Source of the DNA: Betaproteobacteria bacterium
GTDB lineage: Bacteria; Pseudomonadota; Gammaproteobacteria; Burkholderiales; Burkholderiaceae_C
Direction of reading: 5' to 3'
Assembly: GCA_025358155.1 (NCBI GenBank)
Contig: JANYKR010000266.1
Location: 1-33,969 of the forward strand
Length of the DNA: 33,969 nt
Made by a program: the position numbers and the translations under genes
Part shown: positions 1-12,145 of the stretch, one piece after another
How the letters are laid out: every line of letters starts with the position of its first letter
Position numbering within the stretch: the stretch's first letter is position 1
The notes under the pieces: generated by a model
Told to the model about the DNA's origin: nothing
Database searches by the model: none
The model's input: the letters and a program-made list of their open reading frames with translations, nothing else

Positions 1-519
1 GCCCAGGATGCCGGCCTTGGCGGTGGTGTAACCCACAAGATTGGGCCGGCCGCGCATCCAGCTGACCGAGCCCATGTTGATGACCGCGCCGCCTCCGGCG
101 TGGGCCATGCCGGGCGCCACCGCCTGGATCGCAAAAAAGTAGTGCTTCAGGTTGAGCGCCAGCCGGTCGTCCCAGAACTCGGGCGTCACGTCCTCCATGC
201 GGTGGCGGTCGTCGCGGCCGGCGTTGTTGATCAGCACCTGCACGGGGCCCCGCTCGCTGATCAGCCGGGCCAGCAGGGCTTGGTAGGCAGCGATGTGACG
301 CACATCGCAGGCGGCGTACCAGGGTGCCGGGTGGCCGGCGGCCACCACCTCGTCGATCAGCGCCTGGCCACCGCCCGCCCGGGTGCCGCAAAAGGCCACC
401 CGGGCGCCCTGCCCGGCAAACGCCCGCACCAGCTCGGCCCCGATGCCCGAGCTGCCGCCCGAGATGAACACCAGCTTGTCGGCCAGCGAGGCATAGCGGG
501 TGTAGGGGCGATCGATCAT
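1..519 (-). CDS. SDR-family dehydrogenase (partial, 3' end outside window)
   Basis: NAD(P)-dependent short-chain dehydrogenase/reductase; 173 codons are visible and the C-terminus lies left of the window. From the N-terminus there is a Rossmann glycine motif in the form VFISGGSSGIG (a variant of TGxxxGxG), then NNAG, a catalytic Ser in INMGSVSW, and the YTTAK (YxxxK) active site. Its ATG overlaps the stop of the upstream oxidoreductase gene by one base (TGATG), so the two are probably translationally coupled. It is the last visible gene of a leftward sugar uptake/catabolism operon, which suggests it oxidises a sugar, sugar alcohol or sugar-acid intermediate. The substrate cannot be read from the sequence. 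Confidence 0.9.
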   Translation of the reverse strand, partial: MIDRPYTRYASLADKLVFISGGSSGIGAELVRAFAGQGARVAFCGTRAGGGQALIDEVVAAGHPAPWYAACDVRHIAAYQALLARLISERGPVQVLINNAGRDDRHRMEDVTPEFWDDRLALNLKHYFFAIQAVAPGMAHAGGGAVINMGSVSWMRGRPNLVGYTTAKAGILG

Positions 520-1640
520 CAGCGCAGGCCCTCGGGCAGCAGGTCGGCCAGCAGCACCGGCAGGCCGGTGTCAATGCTGCGGTGCGCGGCCAGGCCCACC
601 GCCACCGCACGCAGGCCCTCGTCCAGCGGAATTTCGGCCGGCGCGCCGTTACGCAGCGCCTGGGCAAACTTCTGGTGCTCGATGTAGGACGCGCCAAAGT
701 GCTGGCCGGCGTAGCGGATGTTGGTGTCCCACACCCGCCGAACCGACACCCCGCGCCCGGTGCCCGAGGCCTGGCCCCAGACCTCACGCTTGCCCCAGTC
801 GGCACGCCGGCCGACGCGCAGCGTCAACGATGGCAGCAGCGATTCGAGCTTGCCCTCGTCGCCCATCACGGTGATGTGTTCGTTGTCCACGGTGTTCTCG
901 GCAAACATGCACAAGTCAAGCATCGCGCGCGCGCCGCTGGGGTACTCCACCACCACGAAGGCGCTGTCGAGGATATCGGGCGTGCGGCCGCCGTAGCGCT
1001 CGTCCAAGTGGTTGACGCGCTGGCCACCCGAGGCAAATACCCGCAACGCCCGCTCGCCCAGGATCAGCTCCATCAGGTTGAAGTAGTGGCAGCATTTTTC
1101 AACCAGCGTGCCGCCGGTGTTGACCGAGAAGCGGTTCCAGTCGCCGACCTTGGGATAGAACGGCTCACGGTGTTCACGGATGCCGACCTGGTGCAAGCGG
1201 CCCACCTCGCCGGCATGGGCCAGCCGGATCATCTCGGCCACCGGCGGCATGTAGCGGTACTCCTGCGCCACCCAGGTGATGGCGCGGCGGCCTTGGGCGC
1301 GGGCCAGCAGGTCCAGCCCGTCGGCCAGGGTGGTGACCAGCGGCTTTTCGACCAGGATAGGCAGGTCAGTGGTGAGCGCATCGCGCAGCACGGCCGCGTG
1401 GGTGTGGTTGGGCGAGGCGATCACCAGTGCATCACACAGGCCGCTCTGCAGCAGGTCGGCATGGTGCTCGAACATTTGCGGCTGCCAGCCGTCCAACAAC
1501 CGGGCCGCAGCATCCCGGCTGGGCGCGTACGGATCGGCAATCGCCGTGACCTCGGCGCCACCCATCGCGTGCAGGTTGAGCAGGTGCTCGCGGCCCATGC
1601 TGCCGCAGCCGATCAGGCCGTAGCGGATCTTGTCGTTCAT
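519..1640 (-). CDS. Gfo/Idh/MocA-family oxidoreductase
   Basis: Predicted cytosolic NAD(P)-dependent dehydrogenase of 373 aa, the usual length for this family. The N-terminal Rossmann fold starts with IRYGLIGCGSMG, followed by the family EKP motif in ILVEKPLVTTL (near residues 95-105). The C-terminal alpha/beta domain contains GGTLVEKCCHYFNLM, typical of the substrate-binding region with a catalytic His. Members oxidise or reduce sugars, inositols and sugar lactones. It lies 22 bases after the second permease gene and overlaps the SDR start by one base, so it belongs to the ABC-transporter operon. A role as sugar 1- or other-position dehydrogenase feeding the dehydratase is inference from context. 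Confidence 0.9.
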   Translation of the reverse strand: MNDKIRYGLIGCGSMGREHLLNLHAMGGAEVTAIADPYAPSRDAAARLLDGWQPQMFEHHADLLQSGLCDALVIASPNHTHAAVLRDALTTDLPILVEKPLVTTLADGLDLLARAQGRRAITWVAQEYRYMPPVAEMIRLAHAGEVGRLHQVGIREHREPFYPKVGDWNRFSVNTGGTLVEKCCHYFNLMELILGERALRVFASGGQRVNHLDERYGGRTPDILDSAFVVVEYPSGARAMLDLCMFAENTVDNEHITVMGDEGKLESLLPSLTLRVGRRADWGKREVWGQASGTGRGVSVRRVWDTNIRYAGQHFGASYIEHQKFAQALRNGAPAEIPLDEGLRAVAVGLAAHRSIDTGLPVLLADLLPEGLR

Positions 1641-1662
1641 GCTGCAACCTCGATGTTCACGG

Positions 1663-2517
1663 TCAACCCTTCAAGCCGCCCTGGGTCAGGCCGCCGACCA
1701 CCCGCTCCTGGAACAGCGCGATCAGCACCGCTATCGGCACGATCGCCACGATCAGCGCTGCCGAGATGATCGGCCAAGGGAACGAGAATTCGCCCTGGTA
1801 GAGCGTGATGCCCACCGGCAGCGTGCGCATGCTGGCGCTGGCGTTGAGGCTCAGTGCCAGCAAGAATTCATCCCAGGCGTTGACAAAGGCCAGGATGCCC
1901 GCAGTGAACACGCCCGGCGCCGCCAGCGGCACCACCACCCGCCAGAGCGCGCCCAGCCGGGTGCAGCCGTCGATCATCGCGGCGTTTTCCAGGTCCTTGG
2001 GGATGGCCTGGAAAAAGCTCACCAGCACCAGCGTGCACACCGGCAGGTTCAGCACGGTGTAGGGCAGCACCAGCGCGGTGTAGGTGTTGAGCAGGCCCAG
2101 CGTGCGCATGGTCTCGAAGATCGGCACCAGCAGCGTGACCAGCGGGAACATGCTGGACGCGACGATGCAGGTGAGGATCAGCTGGCGGTGCTTCAAATTG
2201 AGCCGGGCAATGGCATAGGCCGCGCCGGCCGACACCACCAGCGAGCACACGGTGGCCAGCAGCGCCACCGCCACGCTGTTGCCCAGGTAGCGCAGCAGCG
2301 GCTGGTCGGTAAAGGCCTGCACATAGTTTTGCAGCGTGGCCTGGTGCGGCCACCAGGTGATCGGCTTGGCCACCAGTTCGGCCTCGGTCTTGAGCGAAGT
2401 GAGCAAGATCCACAACGCCGGGAAGAAGCCGTTGATCACCACCGCCGCCGCAGCCACGCCACGCAGCAGCCGGGGCGACCAGGCCAGGGGCGGGAATTGG
2501 GCATCGTTGCGTGACAT
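1663..2517 (-). CDS. Carbohydrate ABC transporter permease (MalG/UgpE-like)
   Basis: Inner-membrane permease of 284 aa, usual length for the MalG class, with about six hydrophobic segments. The EAA loop that contacts the ATPase is visible as IPKDLENAAMIDGCTRLGAL, followed by VVVPLAAPGVFTAGILAF and the NAWDEF stretch typical of MalG-type subunits. It starts 14 bases after the other permease ends. Together with the MalF-like permease, the binding protein and the MalK-like ATPase it completes a CUT1-type sugar importer. The substrate is not determined by the sequence; the neighbours suggest a sugar, oligosaccharide or sugar acid. Confidence 0.93.
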   Translation of the reverse strand: MSRNDAQFPPLAWSPRLLRGVAAAAVVINGFFPALWILLTSLKTEAELVAKPITWWPHQATLQNYVQAFTDQPLLRYLGNSVAVALLATVCSLVVSAGAAYAIARLNLKHRQLILTCIVASSMFPLVTLLVPIFETMRTLGLLNTYTALVLPYTVLNLPVCTLVLVSFFQAIPKDLENAAMIDGCTRLGALWRVVVPLAAPGVFTAGILAFVNAWDEFLLALSLNASASMRTLPVGITLYQGEFSFPWPIISAALIVAIVPIAVLIALFQERVVGGLTQGGLKG

Positions 2518-2531
2518 GGCGGCCTCAGGCT

Positions 2532-3470
2532 CTAGCCCGCATTGCGACCGATGCGCCGCAAATACACCGCCGTGACGCCGAGCGACAGCACAAACATGAA
2601 CACCGCCAGCGTCGAGCCGTAGCCCACGTCGAGGTACTCGATGGTGGTCTTGTGGATCAGCATCGCCAGCGTCTCGGTGGCCTCGCCGGGCCCGCCCTTG
2701 GTCATGGTGTACGGGATGTCGAAGGTCTGCAGCGCGGTGATGGTGCGAAAGATCAGCGCCACGATGATCGAGGGCATCAGCATCGGCAGCGTGATCTGGC
2801 AGAACTGCTGCCAGCGCGAGGCGCCGTCCACCTCGGCGGCTTCATACAGCGACTTCGGGATCATCTGCAAGCCGGCCAGCAGGATCAGGGCCATGAAGGA
2901 GCTGGTCTTCCAGATGATCGCGCCGCAGATGGCCGCAAAGGCCAGCGTCGGGCTCAGCAGCCACATCGTCGGGTCGCGCAAGTCAGACAAGCCCAGCCGG
3001 CGCAGCACATCGTTGATCACGCCGTACTCGGTGTGAAAGAACCACGCAAAGATCAGCCCGACAAACGACAGCGGCAGCGCCCAGGGCAGCAGCAGCGCCA
3101 GCCGCACCGGCCACTGGCGCTTGAACGGCAGGTTGGCCAGCAGCGCCAGCCCCAGCCCCACCACCAGCGCACCCGGCACGGTGATCAGCGTGATCAGCAC
3201 GGTGTTTTGGGTAGCGTTCCAGAAGGCCTTGTCTTCGAGCACCAGCGCATAGTTCTCCCAGCCGACAAACTTGGCCGCACCACCACCGCCTGAGAGCCTC
3301 AGGTCAAAAAAGCTGTTCCACAGCAGCTTGCCGATCGGGTAGACCACGATCAGCGCCAGCAACAAAAACGCCGGCGCCAGCAGCAGCAGGGCCAGCGTGC
3401 GCTCGCTGGGGTCACGCAGCTTGCCAGACAAGCTGCTGCTCGGCGGCAAACGCTCGGCCGGCAGGTCCAT
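2532..3470 (-). CDS. Carbohydrate ABC transporter permease (MalF/UgpA-like)
   Basis: Inner-membrane permease of 312 aa with six predicted membrane segments, beginning with a hydrophobic helix at about residues 26-48 (LALLLLAPAFLLLALIVV). The EAA loop is visible as MIPKSLYEAAEVDGASRW followed by the ITLPMLMPSIIVALIF helix. The start codon overlaps the stop of the upstream binding-protein gene by one base (TGATG), implying coupled translation. It pairs with the MalG-like permease to form the membrane channel of the importer. Confidence 0.93.
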   Translation of the reverse strand: MDLPAERLPPSSSLSGKLRDPSERTLALLLLAPAFLLLALIVVYPIGKLLWNSFFDLRLSGGGGAAKFVGWENYALVLEDKAFWNATQNTVLITLITVPGALVVGLGLALLANLPFKRQWPVRLALLLPWALPLSFVGLIFAWFFHTEYGVINDVLRRLGLSDLRDPTMWLLSPTLAFAAICGAIIWKTSSFMALILLAGLQMIPKSLYEAAEVDGASRWQQFCQITLPMLMPSIIVALIFRTITALQTFDIPYTMTKGGPGEATETLAMLIHKTTIEYLDVGYGSTLAVFMFVLSLGVTAVYLRRIGRNAG

Positions 3471-4753
3471 CAGCGCATCACCCGCCGCAAGCGGCTGTCG
3501 ATCTCGTCCACGCCCTCGGCCGGCGTCTTGGTGCGGGCCAGTACCGCGCTGGTGGTGGTGCGGATCACGTCGCTGACCTGGCCGTAGTCACGGCTCATCG
3601 GCCGGCTTTTGCCGGCCATCGCCACACCGGCCGCGTCCTTGAACCAGGGCACGTTTTTCAGCACCTCGGCATCGGTGTAGACCGCCGGGTAGGTGGGCAG
3701 CAGCGCGCCTTCGGCCGCCAGGAATCGGCTGGCCTCGGGCGTGACCAGAAACTTGATCAGCTTGGCCGACTCGGCCTTGTGTTTCGAGAAAGCGCTCATC
3801 GCCCATTGCCAGCCGCCCACGCAGGTGGCGCTTTTGCCGCCTGGCATGGTGGGCATGGCCATCACGCCCACCTTGCCGGCCACGGTGGAGTCCTTGTCGT
3901 CCTTGAAGCGGTCCCAGGCCCAGGTCCAGTTGATCGCAAACACCACCTGGCCGGCCTTGAACTCGTTAACGGTGTCGGGCGTCTTGACCTCGGCCACGTT
4001 CTTCTTGATCACGCCGGCGTCCACCATCGCCAGCCACTGGGTCAATCCCCTGACGGCAGCAGGCTTGTCGAGCGTCAGCTTGCCGGCGGCATCGTTGAAA
4101 TCCTTGCCCTGACCCCAGTAGGGCAGCAAGAATGTGCAGACCGCGCCTTCGATCGGTGCGCCCTGAATCGACAAGCCCTGCAGGTTGGGGTTGTGCTCGG
4201 CGGCCTGAATCTTCTTGGCAGCGGCGCTCAGCTCGTCCCAGGTCTTGGGCTCGGCCACGCCGTGCTTGGCCAGCAGGTCTTTGCGGTAGAACATGAACAT
4301 CGCATCGGCAAAGGCCGGCATCGCGGCGATCTTGCCGGCTATCACGTTGCTGGTGGCGTACACCGGCAGGTAGGGCTTGAGCGCGGTGGCGGGTTCGCCG
4401 AACCAGGCGTTGAGCGGCTCCAGCCAGCCGGCGCCAAAGTATTGCGCCGGGTTGACGATGTCGATCATGTACAAATCGATGGAGGCATCCTTGGCGTTGA
4501 GCACCGTGCTGAGATACTGGCGCTGCAACTCGGACGTGGCGCCGCCCGTCTCGATGGTGATGGTCACGCCGGGGTTTTGCTTCTGGTACTGGTCGAAAAG
4601 CACCCGCATCAGGTCGGGGCGCTGGTTGGTGCCGCCTGAAAACACCCGCAACTGGGTCTGCGCCCAGGCCGCGCCTGGCGCGCACAAGCCGGCCAGCAAG
4701 GCGGCGGCGGCGAGCCAGGTGGTGGAAATGGACATCGGGTCTCGGCGCGTCAT
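3470..4753 (-). CDS. Extracellular sugar-binding protein of ABC importer
   Basis: Periplasmic solute-binding protein, family 1 (MalE/UgpB-like), 427 aa from this start. A Sec signal peptide is clear: hydrophobic core TWLAAAALLAGLCAPGAAWA ending in an AWA cleavage site before QTQLRVFSGG. A second in-frame ATG seven codons in (at 4735) gives a more usual signal-peptide start and could be the true one. The mature protein carries family-like sequence such as VVFAINWTWAWDRF and GGWQWAMSAFSKHK. It captures the ligand for the two permeases encoded directly downstream, to the first of which it is coupled by a one-base stop/start overlap. Confidence 0.92.
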   Translation of the reverse strand: MTRRDPMSISTTWLAAAALLAGLCAPGAAWAQTQLRVFSGGTNQRPDLMRVLFDQYQKQNPGVTITIETGGATSELQRQYLSTVLNAKDASIDLYMIDIVNPAQYFGAGWLEPLNAWFGEPATALKPYLPVYATSNVIAGKIAAMPAFADAMFMFYRKDLLAKHGVAEPKTWDELSAAAKKIQAAEHNPNLQGLSIQGAPIEGAVCTFLLPYWGQGKDFNDAAGKLTLDKPAAVRGLTQWLAMVDAGVIKKNVAEVKTPDTVNEFKAGQVVFAINWTWAWDRFKDDKDSTVAGKVGVMAMPTMPGGKSATCVGGWQWAMSAFSKHKAESAKLIKFLVTPEASRFLAAEGALLPTYPAVYTDAEVLKNVPWFKDAAGVAMAGKSRPMSRDYGQVSDVIRTTTSAVLARTKTPAEGVDEIDSRLRRVMR

Positions 4754-4808
4754 GGGCGGCTCCGGTTATCAATGGAGAGCGGGGTGGGCGAGGCTACAAC
4801 GCACGGCC

Positions 4809-5885
<1,077 letters not shown>

Positions 5886-6734
5886 TCAGTAACCGGTGGA
5901 TGAGCCTGCAGTCGGTGCGGACGGCGGTGCGCCGGCACCGGATGCACCAGATGCACCGGATTCACCGGATGCCGCCTGCGCCCGCAATGCCGCCGACGCC
6001 GCCTTGGCCGCGCCCATCAACAGCCCCAGGTCGGACGCAATCGCCAGAAAATCAAACCCCATCGCCCGGTAGGCCGCCACCACGTCGGCGGTGCCACCGA
6101 CGATGCCCACCGGCTTGCCCAGCGCATGGCAGCGCTTGACCGCATCGGCCAGCACCGCCATCACCGCCGGGTGGGTCAACTCGCCGACATGGCCCATCGC
6201 CGCCGACAAGTCGGCCGGGCCGAGAAAGATCGCATCCACCCCTTCGACCGAAGCGATGGCCTCTAGCGCATCCACCGCCTGCGGGGTTTCGAGCTGCAGG
6301 ATCACGCATTGACCTGCGTTGGCGGTGGTCAGGTAATTGGGCGTGGTGCCAAAGCGTGAACCCCGGCTCATGCCCGCCATGCCGCGGATGCCTTGGGGCG
6401 GGTAGCGGGTGGCGGCCACCGCGCGCCGGGCTTCGTCGGCGTTTTGCACAAACGGTACCAGCAGCGTGGTGGCACCGGCATCGAGCACCCGCTTGATCGT
6501 GACGGTGTCGTTCCAGGGCACCCTCAGCACTGGCAGCATCGGCGTGCCGGCCACCGCCTGCAGCAGCTGCACCACCGTGGACAGGTCCAGTGGTGAATGC
6601 TCCATGTCCACCACAGCCCAGTCGAAACCGGCCAGGCCGATGGCCTCGGCCACGATCGGGCTGGCCGACATCAGCCAGGTGCCCACCGGCACATGGGTGG
6701 CAGCGTCATCGAGAAGTTGCTTGAACGGGTTCAT
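5886..6734 (-). CDS. HpcH/HpaI-family class II aldolase with repetitive C-terminal tail
   Basis: Metal-dependent aldolase of about 282 aa that cleaves 2-keto-3-deoxy acids to pyruvate plus an aldehyde (family knowledge). Visible motifs are the VVDMEHSP region with the catalytic His, LRVPWND with the catalytic Arg, and metal ligands in LQLETPQAVD (Glu) and FLGPADLSA (Asp). I start at the ATG at 6734 (MNPFKQLLDD), where homology begins; an open frame extends further upstream but crosses into the end of the TonB-receptor gene. The last ~30 residues are a Gly/Ser/Ala-rich tail coded by 9-bp repeats and not part of the catalytic fold. Beside a sugar-acid dehydratase, it likely cleaves the 2-keto-3-deoxy product. 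Confidence 0.9.
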   Translation of the reverse strand: MNPFKQLLDDAATHVPVGTWLMSASPIVAEAIGLAGFDWAVVDMEHSPLDLSTVVQLLQAVAGTPMLPVLRVPWNDTVTIKRVLDAGATTLLVPFVQNADEARRAVAATRYPPQGIRGMAGMSRGSRFGTTPNYLTTANAGQCVILQLETPQAVDALEAIASVEGVDAIFLGPADLSAAMGHVGELTHPAVMAVLADAVKRCHALGKPVGIVGGTADVVAAYRAMGFDFLAIASDLGLLMGAAKAASAALRAQAASGESGASGASGAGAPPSAPTAGSSTGY

Positions 6735-6756
6735 CGCTGCGTTCCTGCCTCGGCGA

Positions 6757-9015
<2,259 letters not shown>

Positions 9016-9059
9016 GGCTGTCTCCTGGGGTTTGTGCCATCAACCCGGCCAGTCTCGGT

Positions 9060-9069
9060 GGACCGGTCC
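9060..9069. promoter_or_regulatory. 10-bp perfect palindrome upstream of TonB receptor gene
   Basis: GGACCGGTCC lies 45 bases upstream of the receptor ATG in the 120-base gap after the dehydratase gene. It could be an operator for the receptor/importer genes, but a 10-bp GC-rich palindrome can occur by chance. I see no convincing -35/-10 pair nearby. Confidence 0.25.
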
Positions 9070-9135
9070 CTGGGCAATTGTGAAAAAACAAGCAAGCTCA
9101 AGCGCTGCGCAGACGGGGCCTCGCGCAGCTGTCGG

Positions 9136-10893
9136 TCAAAAAATCACCGGCTCGGGTGATGTCGCCGAGCCCTGCAAAAAATCAAAATCACAGCCCTCGT
9201 GGGCCTGCGTCACATGCTCCTGGTAGAGCCGGGTGTAGCCTCGGGTAACCGGGCGCGGCGGCGGCTGCCAGGCCGTGCGGCGGCGGGCCAGCTCGGTGTC
9301 ATCGACCGCCAGCGTCAGCGTGCGGGCGCCCAGATCGAGCGAGATCAGGTCGCCGTTTTGCACCAGCGCCAGCGGGCCGCCCACCGCCGCCTCGGGGCAA
9401 ATGTGCAGCACGCAGCTGCCGTAGTGGGTGCCGCTCATGCGGGCATCCGACAGGCGCAGCATGTCGCGCACACCCAGCGCCAGCAGCTTCTTTGGGATCG
9501 GCAGGTTGCCCCACTCGGGCATGCCCGGCGCACCCACCGGGCCGGCGTTGCGCAGCACCAGCACGGTGTCTTCATCCACATCGAGCGCGGGGTCGGCACA
9601 GGCGGCGTTCATTTCGGCCGGTGAATCAAACACCAGCGCCCGGCCCTGGTGACGGAAGAAGCGCGGCGCCGCAGCACTGGCCTTCATCACCGCGCCATCA
9701 GGTGCCAGGTTGCCGCGCAGAACGGCCAGCGCGCCACTGGCGCTGACCGGGCGGTCGAGCGGGCGGATCACCTCGGCATCGTGCACCACCGCTGCAGCGA
9801 TGTTCTGGCCCAGTGTCTGGCCGGTGACGGTGAGCTCGTCCAGCGACAACATCGCGCTGATGCGGCTCATCAGCGCGGGCAGGCCACCGGCGTAGAAAAA
9901 ATCCTCCATCAGCCGGTCGCCGCTGGGGAACAGGTTGGCCAGCACCGGTACCCGGCGGGCCATCGCATCCAGGTCGTCCAGCACCAGATCAACCCCCGCG
10001 CGTCTGGCCATCGCGATCAGGTGTACCGCGGCGTTGGTGCTGCCGCCCAGCGCCATCTGTACCGCTGCGGCGTTGAGAAACGCAGCGCGAGTCAGCAAGC
10101 GCTGCGGCGTCAGGTCGTCCCAGACCATGGCCACGATGCGCTCACCGCAATCGGTGGCCATGCGCGGGTGCGCGGCGTCCATCGCCGGGATCGAGCTGCT
10201 GCCGGGCAGCGCCAGACCGAGCGCCTCGACCAGCGCAGTCATCGTGCTGGCCGTGCCCATGGTGTTGCAGGTGCCGGGCGAGCGGGTCATTTTGGCCTCC
10301 AACGCCACCCAGTCATCGGCGCCGATGCGGCCGGCCTGCAACTCGTCCCAGAACATGCGGGTGTGGGTGCCGGCGCCGATCTGGCGGGTGATGCCGCCTT
10401 GCACCTGGCGGTCATTGAGCATCGGGCCGGCCGGGCAAAAGATCGCCGGCACGCCCATGCTGATTGCGCCCATCACCGTGCCCGGGGTGGTCTTGTCGCA
10501 GCCGCCCAGCAACACCGCACCGTCGATCGGGTGGCTGCGCAGCAGCTCTTCGACCTCCATCGCCAAAAAGTTGCGGTACAGCATGGTGGTGGGTTTGACC
10601 ATCACCTCGCCCAGGCTCATCGCGGGCAGTTCCAGCGGCAGGCCACCAGCCAGCAACACCCCGCGCTTGACCGACTCGGCGCGCTCGCGCAGGTGGGCAT
10701 GGCAGGGCGACAGGTCGCTCCAGGTGTTGATGATGGCGATCACCGGCCGGGACATCAGGTCGTCGCGGCGCAGTCCCATTTGCTGCATGCGCTGGCGGTG
10801 CGCAAAGCCGCGCATGCCGGTATCGGCAAACCAGCGCCGGCTGCGCAAGTCGGCTAGGGTCTTGCGGTGGGGATGCTCGGGGTTGTTGCTCAT
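9136..10893 (-). CDS. IlvD/EDD-family sugar-acid dehydratase
   Basis: Fe-S dependent dehydratase, 585 aa from the ATG at 10893 (MSNNPEHPHR). Cluster and Mg ligands are in GGCDKTTPGTVMGA, SPGTCNTMGTASTM and the preceding PCHAHLRERA region. QMALGGSTNAAVH and the C-terminal RLSDARMSGTHYGSCVLH with CPEAAVGGPLALVQNGD are characteristic of the family. Members include dihydroxy-acid dehydratase, 6-phosphogluconate dehydratase and the arabonate/xylonate dehydratases. The context (LacI repressor, ABC sugar importer, HpaI aldolase) favours a pentonate or hexonate dehydratase giving a 2-keto-3-deoxy acid, rather than branched-chain amino acid synthesis. An upstream in-frame extension to 11097 would run into the divergent regulator and is rejected. 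Confidence 0.9.
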   Translation of the reverse strand: MSNNPEHPHRKTLADLRSRRWFADTGMRGFAHRQRMQQMGLRRDDLMSRPVIAIINTWSDLSPCHAHLRERAESVKRGVLLAGGLPLELPAMSLGEVMVKPTTMLYRNFLAMEVEELLRSHPIDGAVLLGGCDKTTPGTVMGAISMGVPAIFCPAGPMLNDRQVQGGITRQIGAGTHTRMFWDELQAGRIGADDWVALEAKMTRSPGTCNTMGTASTMTALVEALGLALPGSSSIPAMDAAHPRMATDCGERIVAMVWDDLTPQRLLTRAAFLNAAAVQMALGGSTNAAVHLIAMARRAGVDLVLDDLDAMARRVPVLANLFPSGDRLMEDFFYAGGLPALMSRISAMLSLDELTVTGQTLGQNIAAAVVHDAEVIRPLDRPVSASGALAVLRGNLAPDGAVMKASAAAPRFFRHQGRALVFDSPAEMNAACADPALDVDEDTVLVLRNAGPVGAPGMPEWGNLPIPKKLLALGVRDMLRLSDARMSGTHYGSCVLHICPEAAVGGPLALVQNGDLISLDLGARTLTLAVDDTELARRRTAWQPPPRPVTRGYTRLYQEHVTQAHEGCDFDFLQGSATSPEPVIF

Positions 10894-10905
10894 GATCTTG
10901 ACAAG

Positions 10906-10919
10906 TGTTACCGCTAACA
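10906..10919. promoter_or_regulatory. Putative LacI-family operator
   Basis: TGTTACCGCTAACA is an inverted repeat matching its own reverse complement at 12 of 14 positions, with the central CG typical of LacI-family operators and arms like those bound by GntR-type members. It lies 12 bases upstream of the dehydratase ATG, between it and the divergent LacI-family gene. The likely binder is the adjacent regulator, repressing the catabolic operon and possibly itself. Confidence 0.65.
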
Positions 10920-10996
10920 TTACGACAGCAGAAAATCCGAGTCCATTCAGACAAACCCGAGAAACGCCATGAACCCGGACCGCCCCGCCCCCGCCG

Positions 10997-12124
10997 ATGG
11001 CTGTTGACGACACGCCCCCCCCGCGCCGCAGCCGCCGCGGCCATGGCCGCGCCACGCTGGCCGATGTGGCCCGCGTGGCCGAGGTGACCAAGGTCACCGT
11101 GTCGCGCTACCTGCGGGAACCTGCCAAGGTGGCGGCGGCCACCGCCGAACGCATCCGCGCTGCACTCGCCAGCACCGGCTACGTGCCCAACAAACAAGCG
11201 GGCCTGCTGGCCAGCGGCCGCAGCAACATCGTGGCCGCGCTGATCCCCAACCTGAGCCATTCGATCTTTGGTGAAACCGTGCAGGCGCTGAGCGAGGCGC
11301 TGCAGGCCGCCGGCCATGAGTTGCTGCTGGCCTCGACCGGCTACTCGCCCGAGCGCGAGGAAGAACAGTTGCGCGCGCTGCTGGGCTGGGCACCGCTGGG
11401 CCTGGTGGTCACCGGCCGCCACCACACCGACGGTACCCGCCGCCTGATGGCCGATGCCCATGCCGCTGGCACACCGGTGGTGGAGGTGTGGGACTACCAG
11501 CTCGACGAGGCCTCGCCGTTTGCCCAGATCGGCTTCAACCATGCCCAGGTCGGCCGGGCGATGGCCCGGCACCTGCTGGCCGCCGGCCACCGCGCGCTGG
11601 CCTATGTCGACAGCGGCGTGGACACCGACTTCCGCGCCCACGAGCGCGGCGCTGCGTTTGCCGACGAGGCGCGGCGCGCCGGCGCGAGCATCCGGCTGCA
11701 ACGCGCTGCCAAGGGCGACCCCTTCGATGCTGGCCGGCAGGCTTTGCGCGAGTTGCTGTCCGCAGGTCCGGATGCGAGCTCCACAGGCAACTCCGTGCCG
11801 GGCAACACCGCCCTGCCCGGTCGGCCCAGCGCCGTGGCCTGCGCCAACGACCACCTGGCCTGCGGCTTGTTGATGCAGGCCCAGGCCCAGGGCCTGCGGG
11901 TGCCGCAGGATCTGGCGGTGCTGGGCTTTGGCGACTTTCCGGTCGGCCGACAACTGCAGCCGGCCTTGTCGACCGTGCATCCGCCGAGCCAGCAGATTGG
12001 CTGGGCCACTGCGCAGGCGCTGCTGGCGGCGTTGCAGAGCGGCAGCGCGCCAGTCGGGCAGGCGCTGCCTTGGCAATTGATCGTGCGAGGCAGTACGCTG
12101 GCGCATCCGCTCGCCAAGACTTGA
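10997..12124 (+). CDS. LacI-family transcriptional regulator
   Basis: Cytosolic DNA-binding repressor of 375 aa. After a basic N-terminal tail (PRRSRRGHGR) the helix-turn-helix is ATLADVARVAEVTKVTVSRY (about residues 19-38), followed by the hinge-helix region PNKQAGLLASGRSN. A periplasmic-binding-protein-like effector domain (about 70-360) follows, with NLSHSIFGETVQALSEAL and VAVLGFGDFPVGRQ-like stretches of the family. The HTH resembles the gluconate-repressor branch, so the effector may be a sugar acid (inference). It is divergent from the dehydratase, and a LacI-type operator lies between them. Internal residues about 255-275 form a Ser/Pro-rich insertion (SSTGNSVPGNTALPGRPS). Confidence 0.92.
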   Translation: MAVDDTPPPRRSRRGHGRATLADVARVAEVTKVTVSRYLREPAKVAAATAERIRAALASTGYVPNKQAGLLASGRSNIVAALIPNLSHSIFGETVQALSEALQAAGHELLLASTGYSPEREEEQLRALLGWAPLGLVVTGRHHTDGTRRLMADAHAAGTPVVEVWDYQLDEASPFAQIGFNHAQVGRAMARHLLAAGHRALAYVDSGVDTDFRAHERGAAFADEARRAGASIRLQRAAKGDPFDAGRQALRELLSAGPDASSTGNSVPGNTALPGRPSAVACANDHLACGLLMQAQAQGLRVPQDLAVLGFGDFPVGRQLQPALSTVHPPSQQIGWATAQALLAALQSGSAPVGQALPWQLIVRGSTLAHPLAKT

Positions 12125-12145
12125 CCCGGCAGCGGCCGCTGCCGA

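Noticed and set aside
9136-11097. Dehydratase starting at 11097 instead of 10893.
   Set aside because: The extra 68 residues have no homology to the family, cover the LacI-type operator and run into the divergent regulator gene.
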